Source: Pseudomonadota bacterium
Lineage (GTDB): Bacteria; Pseudomonadota; Gammaproteobacteria; Steroidobacterales; Steroidobacteraceae
Assembly (NCBI GenBank): GCA_947454465.1
Contig: CANGJP010000008.1
Location: 1-61,793 of the forward strand
Length of the DNA stretch: 61,793 nt
Reading direction: 5' to 3'
Shown here one piece after another: positions 26,327 through 35,295 of the stretch. Below the pieces are notes generated by a model. The model ran no database searches. It worked only from the letters and a program-made list of their open reading frames with translations, and was not told the origin of the DNA. Each line of letters opens with the position of its first letter. The first letter of the stretch is position 1. Both the position numbers and the translations under genes were made by a program.

Positions 26327-28384
26327 ATGTCAGACACCCCGCAAAATTTGCTGCAACACAGCACCAGCCCCTACCTGCTTCAGCATGCACACAATCCGGT
26401 GCATTGGCAGCCCTGGGGTGACGCCGCATTACAGATGGCGCGTGAGACCGGCAAACCCATTCTGCTGTCGATTGGCTACTCCGCCTGTCACTGGTGTCAC
26501 GTCATGGCACACGAGTCCTTTGAGGACGAAACTACCGCCGCGCTGATGAACGAACTGTTCATCAATATCAAAGTGGATCGCGAAGAACGGCCGGATTTGG
26601 ACAAAATCTACCAACTGGCACAGCAAATTCTCACCCAACATACGGGCGGCTGGCCATTGACCATGTTCTTGACTCACGACACCCAGCACCCATTTTTCGG
26701 TGGCACCTATTTTCCACCAGCACCTCGTCATGGCTTACCAGGCTTTCAAGACCTGCTGCAACGGGTCGCACAGTATTACCGCGACCATCAGTCAGGCATT
26801 CAACAGCAACAACACGCTTTGATGCAGGTCTTAAATGACTTACAACCCACCACTCCGGAATCGGGCACCTTGGATGATGCCCCCATGCACGCGGCGCGCT
26901 CGGTATTGCAAACACAATTCGACGGTGAATTTGGCGGCTTTGGTGGTGCACCCAAATTTCCGCATCCGCGCACATTAGAATTTTTATTGCGTCGCTGGCG
27001 CGCCAGCAGTGGCGCTGAACAACCCGACCTGCATGCCCTGTACATGTGTGCTTTAACCCTGACCCGCATGGCCGAAGGGGGTATTTACGATCAACTTGGC
27101 GGAGGCTTCTTCCGCTACTCGGTAGATCAGTACTGGATGATCCCGCATTTTGAAAAAATGCTCTATGACAATGCCGAATTGTTACGTCTCTACGCACAAC
27201 TATCCACCGCCACCGGCGACCCGTTATTCAAACGCATTACGCATGAAACCGCACAATGGCTATTGCGAGACATGCGCTCACCCGAAGGCAGTTTTTGGTC
27301 CACCCTAGATGCCGATTCAGAAGGACATGAAGGGCGCTACTACGTCTGGGATACCGCGCAACTCATGCGCATATTGACGCCTAATGAATACGCCGTGCTT
27401 GCTCAGCGTTATGGTCTTGATGGCGCACCTAACTTTGAACAACGCTGGCACTTACACAGTTATCGCAGCTTGGAAGACACGGCGACAGCACTCAACATGA
27501 CGCTGGCCGATGTTGAACATGAACTGCAACATGTACGAGATAAACTGCTGGCATTACGCAGTGAACGCATCACCCCTGGACTGGATCAAAAAATCCTCAC
27601 TGCGTGGAATGCATTACTGATTGCAGGCCTTTGTCAGGCTGCACGCAGCCTGAATGACGCCAACTTGATTGATGCCGCCTGTCATGCTGTTGATCAGTTG
27701 CGCGCATGCGCATGGCGAGAAGGCCGACTGTATGCCGTGCAAGCTTGCGGTCACACTCAGTTTCCAGCGTATCTCGATGATCATGCCTTTCTACTGGCTG
27801 GCTTACTTGAACTGCTTCAAAGCCGTTGGCGGAGCAGTGATTTGTACTGGGCGATTGAACTGGCAGACACCTTACTGGATCGCTTTGCCGACTCTGAGCG
27901 CGGTGGTTTTTATTTCACCGCGAATGATCATGAAACGCTCATTCACCGCAGCAAATCTTTTGCCGATGAAGCCACGCCTTCGGGCAACGCGATAGCGGCT
28001 CAATCCTTGTTACGACTCGGTTACTTACTGGGTGAACCACGTTATCTGCAGGCAGCCGAGCGCACGCTGCGTGCCGACTGGGTTGCTTTACAAGATCATC
28101 CTTCTACCCATGCCAGCCTCTTAATTGCATTGGAAGAACACCTGCACGCACCGCAATTGATCTTCATTCGCGGCAACTCAGCAGAACTGCATCATTGGCA
28201 ACAATCACTCAACCAATTGTACAAACCGAATCGGCTGGTCTTTGCTATTCCAGCTGATGCAGACTTACCGGCCAGCTTGGCGATAAAAACCAGCGCAGAG
28301 ACAACGCTGGCCTATGTCTGTCAGGGGACTCAATGCAATGCACCCGTGTATTCCTTGGAAGCACTCATTGCGCTGGGCCGGTGA
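26327..28384 (+). CDS. DUF255 thioredoxin-fold protein (YyaL/SPATA20 family)
   Basis: Large 685-aa protein of the YyaL/SPATA20 family. The N-terminal thioredoxin-like domain (about 1-165) has the CxxC at Cys54-Cys57 in [19 protein letters not shown]. The rest (about 190-600) is an alpha/alpha toroid of the six-hairpin glycosidase superfamily, with [10 protein letters not shown] and [13 protein letters not shown]. The biochemical function is unknown. Published relatives are discussed as sugar epimerases or redox proteins. No signal peptide. A possible -10 box (TATAGT) lies about 30 bp upstream of the ATG. Confidence 0.9.
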   Translation: MSDTPQNLLQHSTSPYLLQHAHNPVHWQPWGDAALQMARETGKPILLSIGYSACHWCHVMAHESFEDETTAALMNELFINIKVDREERPDLDKIYQLAQQILTQHTGGWPLTMFLTHDTQHPFFGGTYFPPAPRHGLPGFQDLLQRVAQYYRDHQSGIQQQQHALMQVLNDLQPTTPESGTLDDAPMHAARSVLQTQFDGEFGGFGGAPKFPHPRTLEFLLRRWRASSGAEQPDLHALYMCALTLTRMAEGGIYDQLGGGFFRYSVDQYWMIPHFEKMLYDNAELLRLYAQLSTATGDPLFKRITHETAQWLLRDMRSPEGSFWSTLDADSEGHEGRYYVWDTAQLMRILTPNEYAVLAQRYGLDGAPNFEQRWHLHSYRSLEDTATALNMTLADVEHELQHVRDKLLALRSERITPGLDQKILTAWNALLIAGLCQAARSLNDANLIDAACHAVDQLRACAWREGRLYAVQACGHTQFPAYLDDHAFLLAGLLELLQSRWRSSDLYWAIELADTLLDRFADSERGGFYFTANDHETLIHRSKSFADEATPSGNAIAAQSLLRLGYLLGEPRYLQAAERTLRADWVALQDHPSTHASLLIALEEHLHAPQLIFIRGNSAELHHWQQSLNQLYKPNRLVFAIPADADLPASLAIKTSAETTLAYVCQGTQCNAPVYSLEALIALGR

Positions 28385-28431
28385 ACATCCGCCCAAGCCA
28401 CGCGCGAGGTTAGCAGTGCATCGCTAATAGG

Positions 28432-28899
28432 TTATTCGCATTGCAACGCAGCCTTGATGGCAAGCAACAGGCCGGTGTCGCGCGGCACATCAAACTGTGG
28501 CGCTTGTGTCCAATCATAGGCCCATGGGTGCGCAGTTTTGAGTTCAATGGCCTCATCCGTAAAACGGGGTATCACATGAGCATGCAACGCGGGTTCTACA
28601 TTACCGAACATTGCATAATTGATTCGCAGCGCTCCTGTAACGGAAAACACCGCATCACCCAAAGTGGCCATGTCTTTAAGAAATTGGTCGCGATGCAGGG
28701 CCTGCATGGCATTTAAGTGAGGCACTACCGGATCAGGTAACAGCAGACTGTATCCCCTCAAAAATTGCGACTGACCCAGCACGGCCCAGCCTGAACGCAG
28801 ACGAGCAATCATGGCCGGATAGCTACCCGCCTGACAGGCAGCCACCATGCGGTGAATCGCGGTATTGAGTGTCGGCTCAGAATCGAAGGGAGAATGCAT
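28432..28899 (-). CDS. HIT-family protein
   Basis: Putative nucleotide hydrolase or transferase of the HIT superfamily, 155 aa from the ATG at 28899, which is preceded at 7 bases by the ribosome binding site AAAGAG. The longer TTG start lacks one. The active-site region reads ALHAHVIPRF, so the first His of the HxHxH triad is replaced and the last two remain. GYSLLLPDPVVPHLNAM matches the N-terminal substrate pocket. It converges with the DUF255 gene. Substrate unknown. Confidence 0.8.
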   Translation of the reverse strand: MHSPFDSEPTLNTAIHRMVAACQAGSYPAMIARLRSGWAVLGQSQFLRGYSLLLPDPVVPHLNAMQALHRDQFLKDMATLGDAVFSVTGALRINYAMFGNVEPALHAHVIPRFTDEAIELKTAHPWAYDWTQAPQFDVPRDTGLLLAIKAALQCE

Positions 28900-29085
28900 G
28901 ATTTTGCTCTTTAAAGACTGCAACTTAAGATTGGTAGCCTAGCCCTGAACCGAGGCTCTGACAATTGAGGTCACTGGGTCAATTTTTAGGGTAATTTTCC
29001 CAAGCGTTTTGCCCCTTTACCCCAAATTTGGTTCTGATTTTCTTCCCAATGGCGCGATCAGCGCTCGCAAACCGCTAATTTCTTT

Positions 29086-29113
29086 TTTCCAGACGGACAA
29101 GTTCGGATAGAAT
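29086..29113 (+). promoter_or_regulatory. Putative sigma-70 promoter of the EF-G gene
   Basis: The -35 box TTTCCA (29086-29091) and the -10 box TAGAAT (29108-29113) are 16 bp apart. The -10 is followed by the GC-rich discriminator CGCGCGCC, typical of stringently controlled promoters for translation genes. The same TAGAAT plus GC-rich start is seen at the rplC promoter in this window. Confidence 0.5.
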
Positions 29114-29130
29114 CGCGCGCCTTATGAACA

Positions 29131-29197
29131 GGCCGAGCGGCCGAAGGCAGTGGTTTGAGGACTCAAATCTGCCCTCACAGTTGCTGGTTAGGTTCGA
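29131..29197 (+). other. tRNA-like sequence in the EF-G leader
   Basis: GGCCGAGCGGCCGAAGGC (29131-29148) closely matches the D-arm of class II serine tRNAs. It is followed, at about the class II distance, by GGTTCGAC, a T-loop-like sequence. Between them lies a hairpin (GGCAG/CTGCC and TTTGAG/CTCAAA). The T-stem and acceptor stem do not pair, so it is not a working tRNA gene. It may be a decayed tRNA or a regulatory leader that mimics one. Confidence 0.4.
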
Positions 29198-29235
29198 CTT
29201 TTATCCTTACTTTAATGCTGTGACGGAAACTTGCA

Positions 29236-31392
29236 ATGGCTCGTACAACCCCCCTTTCTGATATCCGCAACATCGGCATCATTGCCCACGTTGACGCCGG
29301 TAAAACCACGACTACCGAGCGCATCCTGTACTACACAGGCCGCAAACACACGATCATCGACGTGCATGAAACGAAGGATTTGAAGACTTCGACCACGACC
29401 GACTATCTGGAACAGGAACAAAAGCGCGGCATTACCATTCAGTCCGCCGCCGTGTCAGCCTTCTGGAAAGGTAAAAAACTCAACGTCATCGACACTCCCG
29501 GGCACGTGGACTTCACCATCGAAGTAAACCGTTCGCTGCGCGTACTCGACGGTGCCGTAGTGGTATTCGACGGTGTAGCCGGTGTGGAACCTCAGTCCGA
29601 AACCAACTGGCGTCTGGCCGATAACTATCGCGTACCCCGTATTTGCTACGTCAACAAAATGGACCGTAGCGGCGCAGGCTTTTTGCGTTGCGTAGACATG
29701 ATCAAGAAGCGCTTGGGCGCACGTCCATTGCCAATTCAATTACCGATTGGTTCTGAAGATAACTTTAAGGGCATGATCGACTTGGTTGAAATGAAGGCGC
29801 TGGTTTGGTCCTCTGATGACAAAGATGCCGAGTGGGAAGTCATTGATGTGACCGCTGGCATGGCTGACAAGCTCGGCATCACCGTGCCTTCTGATCGCGC
29901 CATTCTCGATGACATCGAAAAATTCCGCGCTGACTTGGTCGACACCTGCCTAGAAATGGACGACGCCGCGATGGAAGCTTACTTGGGCGAAGGCACCGTG
30001 CCTTCTGCTGATGTATTGCGCGATTGCTTGCGCAAGGGCACCAACACTGGCGCATTCACACCAGTACTGTGCGGCTCCTCGTACAAGAACAAAGGCGTTC
30101 AGCAAGTTCTCGATGCCGTGGTGTGGTACCTACCTGCGCCGACCGACGTGGATGCAATTGCCACCGTGGATGCAGATGGTAATGCCAATGGTGAACGTAA
30201 GTGCTCAGACGATGAACCGTTCTCCGCACTAGCATTCAAGGTGATCAACGACGCTTACGGCGCGCTGACGTTCATCCGCGTGTATTCAGGCGTGCTGACC
30301 AAGGGTATGTCTATTCAGAACAGCACCCGCGGCAAGCGCGAAAAAATTGGCCGCATGGTGGAAATGTTCGCCAAAGAAGCCAATGCCATTGAAGAAGCAC
30401 GCGCCGGTGACATCGTGGCACTGGTCTCGTTGGCTGAAACTGAAACGGGCGACACGCTGTGCGATTCTTCCGCGCCCGTGGTACTGGAGCGCATGCGCTT
30501 CCCTGAACCGGTTATTAGCGTATCGGTACAACCTAAAGTGAAGGGCGAACTGGAAAAATTCAGCGCCGCACTGGGCAAGATGGTTCGCGCCGATCCATCG
30601 CTGAAACTAGAAACCGACCGCGAAACTGGCGAAACCATTTTGCGCGGCATGGGCGAATTGCACTTAGAAGTGACGCTGGATCGTATGCGTACCGAGTTCA
30701 ACGTCGAAGGCATCATGGGTATGCCACAAGTGGCTTACCGCGAAACCTTCACCAAGCCCGTCTCTGAACAATACGTTCACAAGAAGCAGACGGGTGGTGC
30801 CGGTCAGTTCGCCGAAGTGTGGATTACCTTTGAACCGCGCGAACGTGGCGAAGGCTTCGAGTTCATCGACGAAACCGTGGGTGGTTCCGTACCTCGTGAA
30901 TACGTGCCTGCAGTAGAAAAGGGCTTGAAGATGCAGATGGAACAAGGTGTGCTCGCACAGTACCCCACTGTGGACTTCCGCGCCCGCCTCACCGACGGTT
31001 CGTACCATGACGTGGACTCGAACGCGCTGACCTTCGAAATCGCTGCTCGTGCCTGCTTCCGCGAAGCCATTCGCAAGGCCGGCCCTGTGCTACTTGAGCC
31101 TGTGATGAAGGTAGAAACCGTCACGCCGCAAGATTATCTCGGCGATGTGATCGGCGACTTCAACCGTCGTCGCGGCATGATTCAGGAACAGCTGGAGCGC
31201 GGCACCAACATCGCTGTAATCTCCACCGTGCCCCTGTCGGAAATGTTCGGCTACATCGGTCATCTACGTGGCATGACTTCCGGTCGCGCCTCGTTCACGA
31301 TGGAGTTCTCGCACTATGACCCAGTGCCGAAGAACGTCGCCGATCAGGTGATCGCCGATGTTGCCAAGGCACGCAGTGCTGGCAAGGGCTAA
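29236..31392 (+). CDS. fusA: Elongation factor G (encoded outside the str operon)
   Basis: Ribosomal translocase GTPase, 718 aa and full length, domains I-V complete. G1 is [16 protein letters not shown]3 is DTPGHVDF, G4 is NKMD, and G5 is in [10 protein letters not shown]. Compared with E. coli FusA the switch I region is five residues longer between VH and EQEQ ([14 protein letters not shown]) and reads [12 protein letters not shown]. Domain II-V landmarks such as [10 protein letters not shown] are normal. It stands alone with its own promoter and terminator, whereas tuf and the S10 cluster lie about 30 kb away. It could be the only EF-G of the organism or a paralogue like EF-G2 (FusB). The start of tuf and any rpsL-rpsG-fusA lie beyond the window. 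Confidence 0.9.
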   Translation: MARTTPLSDIRNIGIIAHVDAGKTTTTERILYYTGRKHTIIDVHETKDLKTSTTTDYLEQEQKRGITIQSAAVSAFWKGKKLNVIDTPGHVDFTIEVNRSLRVLDGAVVVFDGVAGVEPQSETNWRLADNYRVPRICYVNKMDRSGAGFLRCVDMIKKRLGARPLPIQLPIGSEDNFKGMIDLVEMKALVWSSDDKDAEWEVIDVTAGMADKLGITVPSDRAILDDIEKFRADLVDTCLEMDDAAMEAYLGEGTVPSADVLRDCLRKGTNTGAFTPVLCGSSYKNKGVQQVLDAVVWYLPAPTDVDAIATVDADGNANGERKCSDDEPFSALAFKVINDAYGALTFIRVYSGVLTKGMSIQNSTRGKREKIGRMVEMFAKEANAIEEARAGDIVALVSLAETETGDTLCDSSAPVVLERMRFPEPVISVSVQPKVKGELEKFSAALGKMVRADPSLKLETDRETGETILRGMGELHLEVTLDRMRTEFNVEGIMGMPQVAYRETFTKPVSEQYVHKKQTGGAGQFAEVWITFEPRERGEGFEFIDETVGGSVPREYVPAVEKGLKMQMEQGVLAQYPTVDFRARLTDGSYHDVDSNALTFEIAARACFREAIRKAGPVLLEPVMKVETVTPQDYLGDVIGDFNRRRGMIQEQLERGTNIAVISTVPLSEMFGYIGHLRGMTSGRASFTMEFSHYDPVPKNVADQVIADVAKARSAGKG

Positions 31393-31429
31393 TCACCCTC
31401 ATTTCCAGTTGTTATTCAACTTGAGATAA

Positions 31430-31461
31430 ACAAAAGGCCCGTCGCAAGATGGGCCTTTTGT
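31430..31461 (+). terminator. Rho-independent terminator of the EF-G gene
   Basis: An 11-bp perfect inverted repeat (ACAAAAGGCCC at 31430-31440 with its complement at 31451-31461) and a 10-base loop lie 40 bp past the stop. The T-rich right arm (CCTTTTGTT) provides the U-tract. Confidence 0.85.
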
Positions 31462-31549
31462 TATGGCGGCCAAATGAAAACTTAAACCGGCGCCAATCTA
31501 ATTAACCAACAACGCAACTCACTTAAACGATTACCGCAGTTGTGAGCAC

Positions 31550-31942
31550 TCACGCATTGTCGAGCGCATTCTTCAACTTCTGATCAGCGAACTGCGCGAG
31601 TTCAGCAAGCGTTTCATCACCCAGCACTTTCATCAATGCACTGGGCTTTGCTAGTTCTACTGAGACTCGACCTTGACCTAAATCGCGAATCACTGCATTG
31701 CAGGGTAATAAGCTGGTGACATCTGACGCGCGTGAATAAGCCTCAAACGCCATTTGTGGATTACAGGCACCGAGAATAATGACTGGAGGAACATCCTTGC
31801 CGAGTTTTTCTTTGAACTTAGCATGCATATCAATTCGAGTCAGAACACCAAAGCCCTCTTGCTTTAACGCTTGAGTAATTCGTTCAATGACCTCATCCAC
31901 AGTGGCCTGAATTTCTCGCTTGAAGTTAATTGATTCGCTCAT
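31550..31942 (-). CDS. DUF302 family protein
   Basis: This 130-aa cytoplasmic protein is a DUF302-family member. Conserved features are the N-terminal half with FGVLTRIDMHAKFKEKLG, then VIILGACNPQMAFEAY and LLPCNAVIRD with two cysteines, followed by VSVELAKPSALM. DUF302 proteins have a small alpha/beta fold of unknown function. The start used is the third of consecutive start codons (GTG ATG ATG), placed 5 bases after GGGG. It lies 21 bp downstream of trxC on the same strand. The shared Cys residues and linkage suggest, but do not prove, a redox role. Confidence 0.88.
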   Translation of the reverse strand: MSESINFKREIQATVDEVIERITQALKQEGFGVLTRIDMHAKFKEKLGKDVPPVIILGACNPQMAFEAYSRASDVTSLLPCNAVIRDLGQGRVSVELAKPSALMKVLGDETLAELAQFADQKLKNALDNA

Positions 31943-31963
31943 CATCACCCCACATGTAACTAC

Positions 31964-32401
31964 TTACGCTTTCCATCTCGCCAAATACTGCATGAACATG
32001 GCCTGTGGCATTGCACCCGATTGACGATCAAGTTCAACACCATTCTTAAACACAATCAAAGTGGGAATACTTCGAATTTGGTGCGCCTGTGATGCAGATG
32101 GAAATTGCTCAGTATTGAGCTTGGCAAAAATAAATTGACCACCCAGTGCTTTTGCGGTGGCGGTAAATGTGGGCGCAAATGCCTTACACGGCCCGCACCA
32201 CTCTGCCCAGAAGTCGACCACCACAGGCTGATCCGCCGTACGAATTAGCTTTGCTAAACCCGTGTCACTGACATCCTGCACACCATCATGCAACGGCAGT
32301 TTGCTTTTACAACCCGCACAGATGGGCTGTACCGACGCCGCCTTATCGAGCGGTACTCGGTTAATTTTTTCGCAATGAGAACAAACTACCAGCGTGTTCA
32401 T
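31964..32401 (-). CDS. trxC: Thioredoxin 2 (zinc-binding TrxC)
   Basis: Thiol-disulphide oxidoreductase, 145 aa. An N-terminal zinc ribbon (Cys7, Cys10, Cys28, Cys31) is joined to a thioredoxin domain with the active site WCGPC (68-72) and the cis-Pro in RSIPTLIVFKNG. This combination defines TrxC, which in E. coli is induced by OxyR. No OxyR site is recognisable here. It precedes the DUF302 gene in a two-gene unit. The upstream 180 bp toward the RluA-like gene are AT-rich. Confidence 0.95.
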   Translation of the reverse strand: MNTLVVCSHCEKINRVPLDKAASVQPICAGCKSKLPLHDGVQDVSDTGLAKLIRTADQPVVVDFWAEWCGPCKAFAPTFTATAKALGGQFIFAKLNTEQFPSASQAHQIRSIPTLIVFKNGVELDRQSGAMPQAMFMQYLARWKA

Positions 32402-32585
32402 TGGCTACCCCCATCAAACTCAACATACCAGATTACAACTTTAATACTAGAACACATGGTTTTGGGCAGCCTAAGCAAGTCACTCGACATTGCTAATTAT
32501 GGCAATCAAAAAACCAAACTCTATAAGGCAAAACCGAACATGCAGCTTAATTTCATTTTGAAATAAATGCTTCACGCCTCATTCG

Positions 32586-33473
32586 TCACACACTTAATCG
32601 ACTACTAAACGACCTGAACTCACCCGTTACCGGATCTACAAACGATAGCGAGGCCGCTAACAGCTTCAACGGCTGTGAATAATCACCTCGCTCTCGCCTG
32701 ACTATTTCTGGATAAAAATCATCATTCACTATCGGCGCACCCAGCGACGCCATGTGCACACGTAACTGATGCTTCTTACCGGTAACTGGCGCTAATTGAT
32801 AGCGCCAATAACTTGAGCCTCGCTCGAGTACAGCGATGTGCGTTTCAGTATTCGCCTCACCTTCAATTTCTTGCATGCGAAAAAAAGGCTCGCCCGGCAC
32901 CATGCGACTGCGATGCGTGAAAGGAAAGGTCAGTTGCGGCAAGGCTGGGGCCATCGCCTCGTAATGCTTATTGATACGCCGGTCGCTAAACAAAGCATGA
33001 TATTGAGCGCGTGTCGCCGGATTGACTGAGAACATCACCAGCCCTGCTGTTCCCCGATCAATACGATGCAAGGGAGCAAGCTGTGGTGCATTCAAAGTTT
33101 GCATTAAGCGATACAGCAGTGTTTGGGTCACATACTGCCCTTTAGGCGTTACCGGCAAAAAATGCGGCTTGTCAGCGACCACAATGTGCTCATCCATATA
33201 CACAATCGTTTCTTGAAACGGGATCGGTTGTTCATCAGCAATTTCACGAAAGTAACGCACCTGCATCCCGACCCGATAGGGTGTTTGTGCGTGTAACGGT
33301 TGACCGTTGATGTCTAACACGCGTCCACGCTGCATTCGACTAAGCCACTGCTCGCGAGCAATGTGCGAGAAGTGTTCGCACAAGCAATCCAGCACCGTGA
33401 CCCAAGATCCCGGTGGTAATTGCAAGGTACTGGCCACTGCCTGTCCAACTGTCGCTTCCAACAACAACCTCAC
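32586..33473 (-). CDS. RluA-family pseudouridine synthase
   Basis: RNA pseudouridine synthase of 295 aa. An N-terminal S4-like region (about 30-75, with REQWLSRMQRGRVLDING) precedes the catalytic domain, where HRIDRGTAGLVMF contains the catalytic Asp. KHQLRVHMASLGAPIVND is the RluA/RsuA RNA-binding motif. The exact target (23S, tRNA or other) cannot be read from sequence. The relatives RluA, RluC, RluD and TruC differ in the flanks, and this one is closest in appearance to YqcB-type proteins. The start is GTG. Confidence 0.85.
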   Translation of the reverse strand: MRLLLEATVGQAVASTLQLPPGSWVTVLDCLCEHFSHIAREQWLSRMQRGRVLDINGQPLHAQTPYRVGMQVRYFREIADEQPIPFQETIVYMDEHIVVADKPHFLPVTPKGQYVTQTLLYRLMQTLNAPQLAPLHRIDRGTAGLVMFSVNPATRAQYHALFSDRRINKHYEAMAPALPQLTFPFTHRSRMVPGEPFFRMQEIEGEANTETHIAVLERGSSYWRYQLAPVTGKKHQLRVHMASLGAPIVNDDFYPEIVRRERGDYSQPLKLLAASLSFVDPVTGEFRSFSSRLSV

Positions 33474-33719
33474 CAGCTAATCTGAAGCAGCAAAAGCAGG
33501 CTACAACACCAGTACAACTGACTCGCAATGGTGCGAGTCATCCCCACGCTGCTCAATGATGGGCACAACCGGCACCTTTCAACCTGTAAGCCACCCTCCG
33601 ACACCTGTGGCTTTCCTGCATTCTAAGCTCGTTATTATAGGCGCATAGTATGGCTCCCATTTTGCATGTAGTCTTTTAAGCAACTCGACCCACTGTCTTT
33701 AAAGAGCACACCATCAACC

Positions 33720-35183
33720 ATGGCAAAAGTTCCTCCAGGCGTTGGCCCGAAATATCCTCAAGTGGTGATCTTGGTCGGCGCTAATGGCGACTTGGCCCGC
33801 CGAAAACTGCTCCCCGGTTTGTTCCATTTGGCTAGATCCGGTTTTATTCCTGCGTGCCGTATCATCGGCTTGTCGTTAGACAACCTAGATGCGGAGTCGT
33901 TCCGCAGCTTCGCTCGAACTGCAATTGATGAACATGCCACCCGTAAAGTGGATGAAGCAGATTGGCAAGACTTCGCCGATAGCCTTGACTATGTTCCACT
34001 GTCCGCTGGCATCGATGCGCTGAAATCGGCCGTGGCCAAGGCCGAAGCGACATTTCAAGGCGAAAGTCGCCGACTGCATTACCTCAGCGTACCGCCTAAT
34101 GCTGCGTTGTCGGTGGTGCGCATGCTTGGCGAGGCAGGCTTGGTGGAACGTTCAAGAATCATCATGGAAAAGCCGTTTGGCACTGATCTTGAGAGCGCTA
34201 AAACATTAAACAACAGATTGCACGAAGTCTTTACCGAGGAACAAATTTTCCGCATTGATCATTTTCTCGGTAAAGAACCGGCACAAAACATCCTCGCCTT
34301 CCGGTTTGCCAACGGCTTATTCGAGCCGATCTGGAATCGTAATTTCATCGACCATATCCAAATTGATGTACCAGAAACGTTAGGCCTAGGAAATCGAGCT
34401 GGTTTTTACGAGCACACCGGAGCCTTTCGCGACATGGTGGTCACCCACTTATTTCAGATTCTTGGCTTTGTGGCCATGGAACCTCCAACCGCGCTGGAGC
34501 CCAAACCCATTAGTGAAGAAAAAAATAAAGTCTTCCGCAGCATGCTGCCCATCGAACCAACGCATGTAGTACGCGGGCAATACAGCGGCTATCGAACCGA
34601 AGATGGAGTAGCGGCCGAGTCGGATACCGAAACATTCATTGCACTGAAGTGTCATATCGATAACTGGCGTTGGGCAGGCGTGCCATTCTTCCTGCGCACA
34701 GGCAAACGCATGGGTGCCGGGCAGCGCATTATTTCCATTGCTTTCCGGGAACCTCCTAAGAGCATGTTTCCAGCCGGCTCTGGCGTTGGTGGGCAAGGTC
34801 CTGATCACCTGACATTCGATTTAGCCGACGTCTCTAAAATGTCCTTATCCTTCTATGGCAAACGGCCCGGGCCAGGCATGAAATTGGATAAGTTAAGCCT
34901 GCAATTTGCCATGCACGACACCGGACTTGGAGGTGACGTACTGGAAGCCTATGAGCGACTGATTCTGGATGCCATGCGTGGCGATCACACGCTGTTTACC
35001 ACTGCTGAAGGCATTGAGAGACTGTGGGAAGTCTCAGCACCGCTACTCGAGTCACCCCCGCCTGTCCGTTTCTATTCGCCTGGCTCATGGGGGCCCAATG
35101 CCATTCATCAACTGATTGCCCCGCACGCTTGGCGACTGCCTTTTGAACGCGCTTGGCGCGACCCCAACCCTGTAGGAGCCTAA
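33720..35183 (+). CDS. zwf: Glucose-6-phosphate 1-dehydrogenase
   Basis: Oxidises glucose-6-phosphate to 6-phosphogluconolactone, feeding NADPH and the pentose phosphate or Entner-Doudoroff routes. The 487-aa protein carries the nucleotide-binding GANGDLARRKLLPGL (family consensus GASGDL), the substrate site RIDHFLGKEPAQN with the catalytic His, and EKPFGTD. A purine-rich AAAGAG lies about 11 bases before the ATG. No pgl or edd neighbours follow; valS does. Together with pgi it places two enzymes on the same metabolite in one window. Confidence 0.96.
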   Translation: MAKVPPGVGPKYPQVVILVGANGDLARRKLLPGLFHLARSGFIPACRIIGLSLDNLDAESFRSFARTAIDEHATRKVDEADWQDFADSLDYVPLSAGIDALKSAVAKAEATFQGESRRLHYLSVPPNAALSVVRMLGEAGLVERSRIIMEKPFGTDLESAKTLNNRLHEVFTEEQIFRIDHFLGKEPAQNILAFRFANGLFEPIWNRNFIDHIQIDVPETLGLGNRAGFYEHTGAFRDMVVTHLFQILGFVAMEPPTALEPKPISEEKNKVFRSMLPIEPTHVVRGQYSGYRTEDGVAAESDTETFIALKCHIDNWRWAGVPFFLRTGKRMGAGQRIISIAFREPPKSMFPAGSGVGGQGPDHLTFDLADVSKMSLSFYGKRPGPGMKLDKLSLQFAMHDTGLGGDVLEAYERLILDAMRGDHTLFTTAEGIERLWEVSAPLLESPPPVRFYSPGSWGPNAIHQLIAPHAWRLPFERAWRDPNPVGA

Positions 35184-35256
35184 TTCGAGCAGGCCGTAAG
35201 AAACGGCACGGGCTACCACTATGACAACATTCATCAGGTTGTCGGCCTAAGCCCGC

Positions 35257-35262
35257 TATAAT
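35257..35262 (+). promoter_or_regulatory. Putative -10 box of valS
   Basis: A perfect TATAAT occurs 33 bp before the valS ATG. No good -35 is present at the normal distance, so the box is only a candidate. It would give a leader of about 27 bases. Confidence 0.4.
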
Positions 35263-35295
35263 TTGCCGCTTTATTAGCTGCAGACTTAAAGCCTA

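Larger units (their letters stand above)
28924..29235. other. Intergenic region ahead of the EF-G gene
   Basis: This 312-bp gap holds no ORF of note. Its first 160 bp are AT-rich without recognisable structure. The second half carries a promoter-like pair (29086-29113) and a leader that looks like part of a class II tRNA (29131-29197). Both are described as separate entries. Confidence 0.7.

Noticed and set aside
29121-29215. Functional tRNA gene upstream of EF-G
   Set aside because: The T-stem and acceptor stem have no complementarity, so only the D-arm and T-loop motifs match; kept as a tRNA-like element.
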